From Bacillota bacterium (GTDB lineage: Bacteria > Bacillota > Clostridia > Acetivibrionales > DSM-1351), in NCBI GenBank assembly GCA_023436515.1, contig JAEZIV010000420.1, positions 1 to 11,068 on the forward strand: a DNA stretch of 11,068 bases. The letters run 5' to 3'. The notes under the pieces are model-generated. The model was not told where the DNA came from and ran no database searches. It worked only from the letters and a program-made list of their open reading frames with translations. Positions 5,297 to 11,068 of the stretch are shown piece after piece (positions within the stretch are counted from its first letter, which is position 1; each line of letters starts with the position of its first letter). The position numbers and the translations under genes are program-made.

Positions 5297-7114
5297 ATGG
5301 CATATTTATTTCCTGAGGATCTGATTGAGGAAATTCGAGTAAATAATGATATAGTTGATGTAATCTCCGAATATGTTAAGCTTGAAAAAAAAGGAAAGAA
5401 CTATTTTGGCAAATGTCCTTTTCATAATGAAAAAACCGCATCCTTTTCGGTTGAGCCTGTAAAGCAGATATTTAATTGCTTTGGATGTGGTAAGGGCGGT
5501 AATGTAATACATTTCATTATGGGAATTGAGAACCTTGATTTTACTGAAGCCTTAAGGCTACTTGCAGACAGGGCAAAGATTTCGTTACCTGAAAATAATA
5601 CCGACATTAAAGATGAAGTACAGGCCAAACTGAAGAAGGAGCTTCTAGAGATTAACGTCGAAGCTGCAAGGTTCTTTCACAATAACCTTGTTGATGGAAG
5701 GGACAAGGCACCGCTAACATATTTGCTCAATCGAAGAATTGAGCGTCAGACAATAATCAAATTTGGGCTTGGATATGCTCCGGATAGTTTTGATAGCCTT
5801 TACAAAGAGCTTGTAAGCAAAGGGTATGACGAGAAGGCAATCCTCGGCAGCGGGCTGGTTATATGTAAGGAAGAATCAAAAAAGATCTATGATAGGTTCA
5901 GAGGCAGAATCATGTTCCCTATATTTGATATAAGAGGGAATGTTATAGCCTTTGGGGGCAGGGTAATGGATTCATCTCAGCCGAAGTACATGAACTCTCC
6001 TGAGACTGAGATATATCATAAGGGCAAGCACCTGTATGCTATGAATTTTGCCAAAAGTGCCTGTGCCAAGCAGATTATATTGGCAGAAGGTTATATGGAT
6101 GTAATATCCTTACATCAAAGTGGAATAATAAATGCGGTTGCACCTTTAGGTACAGCATTAACAGAGAGCCAGGGAAAGCTTCTAAAGAAATATACGGAAG
6201 AAATAGTACTATCATTTGACTCTGATAATGCCGGTCAGACCGCAGCACTTAGAAGCTTGGATTTACTCAGCGAAATCGGTTGTAATGTTAAGGTTTTAAC
6301 CATACCGGCAGGGAAGGATCCGGATGAATATATAAAAACCCGAGGGGTTGACGAGTTTAGAAGGCTGGTAAGCAGTTCTAAGAACCTTGTGGATTTTAAA
6401 CTTGACATCTTGGATAACAAAATAGATACCACAACAAATGAAGGTAAAGTCAAGTTTATTGAAAATGCAATGGTTATATTAGATAAAATTGACAATAATG
6501 TAGAAAGAGAGCTTTACGTAAAAAAATTGTCCAGGGAACTGGGGATAAGTGAGCAATCAATATATTCAGAGTTGGCAAAGAGGCTGCGTCGTAAGGACAA
6601 AATCACCCTTAGGCCCATTAGAAGTGCCAATATTATTAGCAATAACGGAATGAGCACTAAACGCACCAATGAGACCATTGAAGATAGATTATTAAACCTT
6701 CAATTGATGCTGCTGACTGTCATATGTCTTGAAAATAATGTTTATTTTCAGATAAAAGAGCTTGTAAGAATTGACACCATTAAGTCGGATGAAGTCAGAC
6801 AAGCCTTCAGTTTTGCTATTGAACGAATTGAGAACAAGTCCGGCATATTGACCGGAGAGGTATTAAATAAACTTTCACCTGCGTTGGCAGAGAGTTTTAC
6901 AAATATTGTACAATCAAAGAGTGTTTTTGAAGATTACAAAAAAGCTGCTCTTGATATTTTAAAGAGAATAAACCTCATAGGTTTGGAAGAAAGAAAAAAC
7001 CAGATTATTGAATTAAAAAAGAGATCTGATTTGACAGAAGGAGATGTTGAGTTATTAAATCGGGAATTAAGCAGTATTGTATCGAATATAACTTTAATGA
7101 AGAAGGGTTTGTAA
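5297..7114 (+). CDS. dnaG: DNA primase DnaG
   Basis: Bacterial replicative primase, 605 residues, close to the Bacillus length. It makes the RNA primers for lagging-strand synthesis and is recruited by the replicative helicase. The N-terminal CHC2 zinc ribbon has ligands Cys40, His43, Cys61 and Cys64. The catalytic core with TOPRIM fold follows: AEGYMDV with Glu264, and the metal-binding DSD at 308-310 (LSFDSDNAG). The C-terminal 150 or so residues are the less conserved helicase-interaction domain. ATG 5297 is the first possible start, because an in-frame TAG lies at 5288-5290. Its ribosome site is weak (GGA/TTGGAA near 5278-5285), unlike the strong sites of its neighbours, which would keep primase at low abundance. 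It is 24 nt from rpoD, forming the conserved dnaG-rpoD operon. Confidence 0.97.
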   Translation: MAYLFPEDLIEEIRVNNDIVDVISEYVKLEKKGKNYFGKCPFHNEKTASFSVEPVKQIFNCFGCGKGGNVIHFIMGIENLDFTEALRLLADRAKISLPENNTDIKDEVQAKLKKELLEINVEAARFFHNNLVDGRDKAPLTYLLNRRIERQTIIKFGLGYAPDSFDSLYKELVSKGYDEKAILGSGLVICKEESKKIYDRFRGRIMFPIFDIRGNVIAFGGRVMDSSQPKYMNSPETEIYHKGKHLYAMNFAKSACAKQIILAEGYMDVISLHQSGIINAVAPLGTALTESQGKLLKKYTEEIVLSFDSDNAGQTAALRSLDLLSEIGCNVKVLTIPAGKDPDEYIKTRGVDEFRRLVSSSKNLVDFKLDILDNKIDTTTNEGKVKFIENAMVILDKIDNNVERELYVKKLSRELGISEQSIYSELAKRLRRKDKITLRPIRSANIISNNGMSTKRTNETIEDRLLNLQLMLLTVICLENNVYFQIKELVRIDTIKSDEVRQAFSFAIERIENKSGILTGEVLNKLSPALAESFTNIVQSKSVFEDYKKAALDILKRINLIGLEERKNQIIELKKRSDLTEGDVELLNRELSSIVSNITLMKKGL

Positions 7115-7138
7115 TAAACAGTGAAGGGAGGGGAACTT

Positions 7139-8218
7139 ATGAAGCATAATCAGGAAACAAGAAAAGCAATACTTAAGGATTTGATAGACAAGGGAAAGTC
7201 AAAGGGAATGCTCACCTACAAGGAAATAATCGATGCCTTTGAGGAAATAGAGCTGGAGCCTGAGCATATAGAAAAAATATATGAGACCCTTGAGAACATG
7301 GGTATTGATGTTATAGGAGATATCGAAGCTGAGATGGAAGAAATTCAGCTCAATGATGAGGAACTGGACATCAGTATACCAGAAGGAATTAGTATTGATG
7401 ATCCTGTAAGAATGTATCTTAAGGAAATAGGTAAGGTGCCCCTTTTAACTGCGGATGAAGAAATTGATCTTGCACACAGGATGGAAAATGGCGATATCGA
7501 AGCAAAGAGGAGACTTGCCGAAGCAAACCTTAGATTGGTTGTAAGTATTGCAAAAAGATATGTTGGTAGGGGTATGCAATTCCTTGATTTGATACAGGAA
7601 GGTAACCTTGGTTTGATTAAGGCTGTGGAAAAGTTTGATTACAGAAGGGGCTTTAAGTTCAGTACCTATGCAACCTGGTGGATTAGACAGGCAATAACAA
7701 GAGCTATTGCTGACCAGGCCAGAACTATCCGTATACCTGTTCATATGGTTGAGACTATAAACAAGCTTATCAGAGTCTCAAGACAGTTGCTCCAGGAACT
7801 AGGAAGAGAGCCACAGCCCGAAGAAATAGCCAAGGAAATTGGCATGTCAGTTGACAAGGTAAGAGAAATCATGAAGATATCCCAGGAGCCTGTTTCTCTT
7901 GAAACACCTATTGGTGAGGAAGAGGACAGTCATCTAGGGGATTTCATTCCTGACGATGATGCTCCTGCACCAGCAGAAGCAGCGGCGTTTACCTTGCTCA
8001 AGGAACAGCTTATTGATGTGCTGGATACTCTAACTGCTCGTGAAGAGAAGGTGCTCAGATTACGTTTTGGTCTTGATGACGGGCGTGCCAGAACTCTTGA
8101 GGAGGTTGGCAAGGAATTCAATGTAACCAGAGAGCGTATCCGTCAGATAGAGGCTAAAGCCTTACGTAAGCTTAGGCATCCAAGCAGAAGCAAGAAGCTT
8201 AAGGACTATCTTGATTAA
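7139..8218 (+). CDS. rpoD: Primary RNA polymerase sigma factor (sigma-A / RpoD)
   Basis: A 359-residue housekeeping sigma factor that directs RNA polymerase to TTGACA/TATAAT promoters like those in this window. Region 1.1-like residues are at 1-70 and region 1.2 at about 87-120 ([12 protein letters not shown]). Region 2 has the core-binding and -10 segment, including [21 protein letters not shown] and YATWWIRQA with Trp180-Trp181. Region 3 follows. Region 4 ends with the helix-turn-helix for the -35 box at about 319-348 ([18 protein letters not shown]). The short acidic insert between regions 1.1 and 1.2 is normal for Firmicutes. The start is ATG 7139, set by GGGAGGGG at 7126-7133; an in-frame GTG at 7121 has no ribosome site. 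It is cotranscribed with dnaG and followed by a terminator. Confidence 0.97.
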   Translation: MKHNQETRKAILKDLIDKGKSKGMLTYKEIIDAFEEIELEPEHIEKIYETLENMGIDVIGDIEAEMEEIQLNDEELDISIPEGISIDDPVRMYLKEIGKVPLLTADEEIDLAHRMENGDIEAKRRLAEANLRLVVSIAKRYVGRGMQFLDLIQEGNLGLIKAVEKFDYRRGFKFSTYATWWIRQAITRAIADQARTIRIPVHMVETINKLIRVSRQLLQELGREPQPEEIAKEIGMSVDKVREIMKISQEPVSLETPIGEEEDSHLGDFIPDDDAPAPAEAAAFTLLKEQLIDVLDTLTAREEKVLRLRFGLDDGRARTLEEVGKEFNVTRERIRQIEAKALRKLRHPSRSKKLKDYLD

Positions 8219-8239
8219 AATAAAAGGCAGCAATAGAAA

Positions 8240-8268
8240 AAAAGACTCTCACCGGAGTCTTTTCTTTT
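8240..8268 (+). terminator. Rho-independent terminator of dnaG-rpoD
   Basis: AAAAGACTC (8240-8248) pairs with GAGTCTTTT (8255-8263), loop TCACCG, followed by CTTTT. Nine base pairs, five of them a strong GACTC/GAGTC core. Confidence 0.85.
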
Positions 8269-8439
8269 GGTGTCAGTCACTAGGGCTGCACTGGAAAAAA
8301 TGTTTGAACTAAACCTGGTATAGACTATATGAGTAACCATTTAATTCATGTAAGAGCTAGCAACATGAAGCAACAATGAACAAATCAATGAAATGAGATA
8401 ATAATCTATCTAAACAGCAAAAAATTAAATATTATAATG
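8269..8439. other. Spacer with no recognised feature
   Basis: A stretch of 171 nt between the rpoD terminator and the tRNA promoter. Only very short reading frames without ribosome sites occur, and I see no strong dyad or repeat. Confidence 0.5.
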
Positions 8440-8468
8440 TTGACCGAGCAGCCGTTACTAAGTATAAT
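8440..8468 (+). promoter_or_regulatory. Sigma-A promoter for the tRNA pair
   Basis: TTGACC (8440-8445), a 17-nt spacer and TATAAT (8463-8468). The start point should be near 8475. The resulting leader of about 67 nt holds two hairpins: TTGAGA-AACAC-TCTCAA (8482-8498) and CGGC-GTTAA-GCCG (8513-8525). Confidence 0.88.
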
Positions 8469-8541
8469 ATTATTTGTGCTCTTGAGAAACACTCTCAAAC
8501 ACAACAGTAAAGCGGCGTTAAGCCGTATAAATTATATATAT

Positions 8542-8617
8542 TCCTCAATAGCTCAGTCGGTAGAGCATGCGGCTGTTAACCGCAGGGTCGTAGGTTCAAG
8601 TCCTACTTGAGGAGCCA
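8542..8617 (+). tRNA. tRNA-Asn (anticodon GUU)
   Basis: A full cloverleaf of 76 nt. The acceptor stem TCCTCAA pairs with TTGAGGA (8607-8613), followed by discriminator G and an encoded CCA (8615-8617). The D arm is AGCTCAGTCGGTAGAGC, and the anticodon loop CTGTTAA holds GTT at 8575-8577. The T loop GTTCAAG is canonical. It is cotranscribed with the next tRNA, five nt downstream. Confidence 0.97.
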
Positions 8618-8622
8618 CTAAC

Positions 8623-8699
8623 GGGCCTTTAGCTCAGTTGGTTAGAGCAACCGGCTCATAACCGGTTGGTCCGGGGTTCGAGTCCCTGAAGGCCCACCA
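8623..8699 (+). tRNA. tRNA with CAU anticodon (elongator Met or Ile2)
   Basis: A 77-nt cloverleaf. Acceptor GGGCCTT pairs with AAGGCCC (8689-8695), then discriminator A and an encoded CCA (8697-8699). The anticodon loop CTCATAA has CAT at 8657-8659. The G1-C72 pair and the lack of three consecutive G-C pairs next to the anticodon loop rule out the initiator tRNA. The C4-G69 and C5-G68 pairs and the general sequence resemble AUA-reading tRNA-Ile2, whose C34 is changed to lysidine by TilS. Elongator Met is equally possible. The sequence alone does not settle it. Confidence 0.93.
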
Positions 8700-8701
8700 A
8701 C

Positions 8702-8737
8702 AAAAAAATAACACTCATTTTGAGTGTTATTTTTTTT
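8702..8737. terminator. Bidirectional terminator after the tRNAs
   Basis: TAACACTCA (8709-8717), loop TTT, TGAGTGTTA (8721-8729), with a seven-A run before and an eight-T run after. It serves the tRNA unit on the plus strand and the small orphan gene on the minus strand. Confidence 0.95.
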
Positions 8738-8760
8738 GATCGCCCATGCCGGGCGAACTC

Positions 8761-8934
8761 TTACTTGATTTTCCTCATAAAGTCGTTGCTTAAAGCTTCC
8801 ACCTCTATATCAAGGCCTGTCTTGTTTATGGCTGCAACATTGGGGTTTATTCCGAGAATATCTCTTCCTAATAGATTACTTGATATAGGTTTTTCGATAT
8901 CATTTACTTTACTTGTTTTCTTAAATTGAGTCAT
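8761..8934 (-). CDS. Small orphan protein of 57 residues, function unknown
   Basis: The start is ATG at 8934 (minus strand), with AAGGCGG about eight nt upstream. The frame extends further up to 9018, but the nearer ATG is the one with a ribosome site. The product is basic at the N-terminus (MTQFKKTSK) and ends DFMRKIK. It has no membrane segment, no Cys, and no motif I recognise. Support for it being real comes from the ribosome site and from the bidirectional terminator 24 nt beyond its stop. It is divergent from trmK, and its own promoter is not clear in the AT-rich gap. It may be a clostridial small conserved protein, but I cannot name a family. Confidence 0.5.
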   Translation of the reverse strand: MTQFKKTSKVNDIEKPISSNLLGRDILGINPNVAAINKTGLDIEVEALSNDFMRKIK

Positions 8935-8954
8935 TAAAATTTCCGCCTTAATAG

Positions 8955-8984
8955 TTGATATTATATTAATATTATGTGTATAAT
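8955..8984 (+). promoter_or_regulatory. Sigma-A promoter for trmK
   Basis: TTGATA (8955-8960), an 18-nt spacer and TATAAT (8979-8984). The transcript would start near 8991, about 45 nt before the trmK ATG. Confidence 0.7.
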
Positions 8985-9035
8985 TTACCTTGGTCATACA
9001 AGAAAGCATAGTTGGCACGTAAAATGGAGGATAAT

Positions 9036-9731
9036 ATGGAATTAAAGGGAAGATTAAAATTAATTGCTGATAAGGTACCTGTATGCTCTGTAGTTGCAGA
9101 TATTGGGACAGATCATGCCTATATTCCTGTTTATCTTATTCAGCAGAAAAAATGTCAGCATGCCATAGCCTCCGACGTTAAGCCCGGGCCTGTTAAGGTG
9201 GCAAACCGGAATATTTCAAAATATAAGCTAAATGATAAAATAGAAACCAGAATGGGCTCCGGATTGGAAACATTGAAGGCAAATGAGGCTGACACTGTTA
9301 TAATTGCCGGGATGGGTGGTACATTACTTGCAGAGCTTCTTGATGCCCATCCTGAAAAAGTATCGGGAAACACCATATTAGTCCTTCAGCCAATGAATGA
9401 TCTTCATGTTGTCAGGAAGTGGCTCTATGATAACAGGTTTGAGATATATGACGAAGAACTTACTGCCGAAGGAAATAAAATTTACTGTGTATTATCTGCA
9501 AGATACAGTGGAAAAAATAAAGAATATACAGAATTTCAGTTGCATGTGGGCGAGCTTCTTGTAGCTAAAAAGGATCCCTTGCTGCAGGATTATTGTAAAA
9601 TGAAGGCTTCACAGATAGATAGAGTTTTAAAGCAACTGTCTGATATGAAGGATAATGAAGAGTTGCTAAAATACCATGAGGATTTAAAGCAATACTATAT
9701 TGAGCTAATAAAGCTAATATCGACAAACTGA
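9036..9731 (+). CDS. trmK: tRNA (adenine(22)-N1)-methyltransferase TrmK
   Basis: A 231-residue Rossmann-fold methyltransferase of the TrmK (YqfN) family. It transfers a methyl group from S-adenosylmethionine to N1 of A22 in the D arm of certain tRNAs. The AdoMet motif VADIGTDHAYIP lies at 20-31, the acidic ribose-binding residue region at Asp47, the family signature IIAGMGG at 89-95, and LQPMN at 117-121. The C-terminal third (from about 170) is predicted to be helical, matching the coiled-coil-like tail of the family. The start is ATG 9036, with GGAGG at 9026-9030 five nt upstream; ATG 9024 and TTG 9012 lack such a site. The pairing with a Nif3-family gene downstream is conserved in Firmicutes (Bacillus yqfN-yqfO), and they likely share the promoter at 8955. 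Confidence 0.93.
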   Translation: MELKGRLKLIADKVPVCSVVADIGTDHAYIPVYLIQQKKCQHAIASDVKPGPVKVANRNISKYKLNDKIETRMGSGLETLKANEADTVIIAGMGGTLLAELLDAHPEKVSGNTILVLQPMNDLHVVRKWLYDNRFEIYDEELTAEGNKIYCVLSARYSGKNKEYTEFQLHVGELLVAKKDPLLQDYCKMKASQIDRVLKQLSDMKDNEELLKYHEDLKQYYIELIKLISTN

Positions 9732-9792
9732 AGGCAAGTTACCTGAATACTTCTGGAAGGATATTAACTTAGAAAACTGAAAGGAAGCGTAA

Positions 9793-10590
9793 ATGATGAA
9801 GGTTGGAGATTTTCTAGATTATTTAAATGAGCTGGCACCTTGGGGTTACGCTGAGGAGTGGGATAATGTCGGACTTATGGTGGGCAGCAGGCAGGGTGAT
9901 GTTAAGAGGATATTGCTTTGTCTGGATGTAACCTCAAAGGTTATAAAGGAAGCAATAGATTGTGATGCTCAATTGATAGTATCTCATCATCCCTTCCTTT
10001 TTTCAAAGCTTAAAAAGCTTGATTTTGACACGATAAAGGGACAGCAGATACAAACACTAGTTACTAAGGGTATCAGTGTTATAAGTGCCCATACAAACCT
10101 TGATGTTGCAATTGGCGGGGTAAATGACACCTTGGCTGAAACTATCGGACTTCAGGAGCTTAAGCCACTTCAAAAGTATATACCAGTTGGTTTAAATGAT
10201 AATCTTGGTCTGGGTAAGCTGGGCGTACTGGCTCAGGAAATGGAATTTAATGAATTTCTGAATTCTCTAAAGAAAAAGCTTGACATAACCAATCTTCGAC
10301 TTATAGGAGCGCACCCGGAAAGGGTTAAAAATGTAGCTGTCTTTTGCGGCAGCTTTGATGTTGAGCTAGATTACTTGAAAGGCCTTCAGCAGGATGTTTT
10401 GATAACAGGAGATTTAAAATATCACGATGCTATGGATGCCCGTGAAATGGGGCTGTGTATTATCGATGTAGGTCATTTCACCTCGGAGCGGGTTATTTTA
10501 CCTAAGCTGCAAAAGGCATTGGCAGATAGGTTTGAACCCCTTGAAATACTCTGCAGTAAAATGGAAAGTGACCCTTTTATTTTCCTTTGA
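9793..10590 (+). CDS. Nif3-like dinuclear metal centre protein
   Basis: A 265-residue member of the Nif3/YbgI/YqfO family. These are toroidal hexamers with a two-metal site; the biochemical role is unsettled, and database names such as 'GTP cyclohydrolase 1 type 2' are doubtful. Expected ligands are present: His65-His66 (SHHPFLF), Asp104 (HTNLD), and His228 with Glu232 (VGHFTSE). The N-terminal WDNVGL block (23-28) is also typical. At 265 residues it is the short form, without the inserted PII/CutA-like domain seen in the roughly 370-residue Bacillus YqfO. Starts at ATG 9793 and ATG 9796 are both possible after AAGGAAG (9781-9787). It lies 61 nt behind trmK with no terminator between. Its TGA stop is part of the next promoter's -35 box. 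Confidence 0.93.
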   Translation: MMKVGDFLDYLNELAPWGYAEEWDNVGLMVGSRQGDVKRILLCLDVTSKVIKEAIDCDAQLIVSHHPFLFSKLKKLDFDTIKGQQIQTLVTKGISVISAHTNLDVAIGGVNDTLAETIGLQELKPLQKYIPVGLNDNLGLGKLGVLAQEMEFNEFLNSLKKKLDITNLRLIGAHPERVKNVAVFCGSFDVELDYLKGLQQDVLITGDLKYHDAMDAREMGLCIIDVGHFTSERVILPKLQKALADRFEPLEILCSKMESDPFIFL

Positions 10591-10615
10591 CATATATGCT
10601 CCTAGCATCTATAAT
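10587..10615 (+). promoter_or_regulatory. Perfect-consensus sigma-A promoter for rnpB
   Basis: TTGACA (10587-10592), a 17-nt spacer and TATAAT (10610-10615): 12 of 12 consensus bases at optimal spacing. It overlaps the TGA stop of the Nif3-family gene (10588-10590). The start point should be near 10622. Confidence 0.93.
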
Positions 10616-10628
10616 TAGTTGTCCGAGG

Positions 10629-10661
10629 CGAGACTAGCACTAGCAGCATTTAGCAGTCTCG
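10629..10661 (+). promoter_or_regulatory. Hairpin in the RNase P RNA leader
   Basis: CGAGACT (10629-10635) pairs with AGTCTCG (10655-10661) around a 19-nt loop. It sits between the predicted transcript start and the mature 5' end. No U-run follows, so it is not a terminator; a role in 5' trimming of the precursor is a guess. Confidence 0.45.
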
Positions 10662-10685
10662 TTCTACTAAATAAAATAATAATAA

Positions 10686-11068
10686 TGAGTAAGCCAGATG
10701 ATCGCAGGTACAGCCTGAAAAGGCGTACGTGAGGAAAGTCCGGGCTCCATAGGGCAATGGTGCCGGGTAATTCCCGGTGAAGGTGACTTTAAGGAAAGTG
10801 CAACAGAGATATACCGCCAAAGTGGCCGTCAGGTCACAAAGTGACCGCAAGGTCATAAAGTGACCGCAAGGTCATAAAGTGACCGCAAGGTCATAAAGTG
10901 ACCGCAAGGTCATAAAGTGACCGCAGGTCATAAAGTGACCGCAGGTCACTTTGGTAAGGGTGGAAAGGTGAGGTAAGAGCTCACCAGCGGCATGGCGACT
11001 TGCCGGCTATGTAAACCCCACCTGGAGCAACGCCGTGGAGGGACGCAATGACTGCCCGTCAGTCCCGG
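10686..11068 (+). ncRNA. rnpB: RNase P RNA, type A (3' end outside window)
   Basis: This is the catalytic RNA that, with the RnpA protein, removes 5' leaders from tRNA precursors. The 5' end is placed by analogy with E. coli (eight nt before CCAGA at 10694). P3 is GTAC-A-GCCT with AGGC-GTAC around GAAA (10708-10728). The universal P4 strand GAGGAAAGTCCGGGCTCC starts at 10731. A CCGGG/CCCGG hairpin follows at 10762-10776, then the conserved GTGCAACAGAGA (10798-10809). GGTAAGGGTGGAAAGG starts at 10953. GGTGAG/CTCACC (10967-10985) and GTAAACCCCACCTGGAGCAA (from 11011) come next. This order matches the type A fold. Helix P12 is enlarged by a tandem array (10831-10942). The P4 3' strand and 3' end are missing. 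Confidence 0.96.
10831..10942 (+). repeat. Six tandem 18-19 nt units within helix P12 of RNase P RNA
   Basis: Units: 10831-10849, 10850-10868, 10869-10887, 10888-10906 (19 nt each), 10907-10924 and 10925-10942 (18 nt each). The consensus is AGGTCATAAAGTGACCGCA. Unit 1 has C for T at position 7; units 5 and 6 lack the last A. A partial seventh copy, AGGTCAC, follows at 10943-10949. The array is enclosed by CCAAAGTGGCC (10818-10828) and GGTCACTTTGG (10944-10954), which pair over 11 bp with one G-U to form the base of P12. Each unit also contains its own GGTCA/TGACC stem. Confidence 0.95.

Noticed and set aside
8720..8929. Plus-strand frame of 69 codons
   Set aside because: It starts within the tRNA terminator and mirrors the minus-strand small gene; no ribosome site.
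10650..10856. Minus-strand reading frame of 68 codons
   Set aside because: It lies antisense to rnpB, has no ribosome site, and is a by-product of the structured RNA and its repeats.
10831..10949. CRISPR-like look of the regular repeats
   Set aside because: Units of 18-19 nt are directly joined with no unique spacers, and they lie inside conserved RNase P RNA sequence.

Overview
The window is low-GC, Gram-positive, anaerobe-type DNA. It most resembles Clostridia, and I would guess the Ruminiclostridium / cluster III group. The reasons are a SCIFF-peptide maturase (a Clostridia hallmark) next to secD-secF, separate SecD and SecF, very G-rich Shine-Dalgarno sites, a dnaG-rpoD pair, and a type A RNase P RNA (Bacillus has type B). 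The species placement is inference from memory; no database was searched. This is mostly conserved housekeeping DNA.

Layout. 1-1328: the C-terminal part of the SCIFF radical-SAM/SPASM maturase, then a gamma-carbonic-anhydrase-like protein 14 nt downstream. 1329-1594: a regulatory gap with an 8-4-8 inverted repeat overlapping a near-consensus sigma-A promoter, followed by a folded leader. 1595-3962: secD and secF overlapping by 8 nt, ended by a strong bidirectional terminator. 3963-5296: an accessory stretch with a small two-helix membrane protein (minus strand), a 417-nt divergent spacer with several dyads, a 93-codon gene bracketed by a 10-nt inverted repeat, and a complex region upstream of dnaG. 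5297-8268: dnaG and rpoD (primary sigma factor) as an operon with a terminator. 8440-8737: a tRNA unit (promoter, tRNA-Asn, a CAU-anticodon tRNA, terminator). 8761-8934: a small orphan gene on the minus strand. 8955-10590: trmK and a Nif3-family gene under one promoter. 10587-11068: a perfect-consensus promoter, a hairpin leader and the RNase P RNA gene, cut by the window end.

How the genes fit together. The left half covers secretion (SecDF) and the maturation of a small ribosomally made peptide. The right half is macromolecular synthesis: primase, primary sigma factor, tRNAs, the tRNA m1A22 methyltransferase, and the ribozyme that matures tRNA 5' ends.

The most unusual element is inside RNase P RNA. 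Helix P12 carries six tandem copies of an 18-19 nt unit at 10831-10942. Each copy can fold on itself, and each can also pair with the distal strand of P12. Other points worth attention are the secD operator and leader, the inverted repeat framing the 93-codon gene, and possible Spo0A/sigma-H signals before dnaG.
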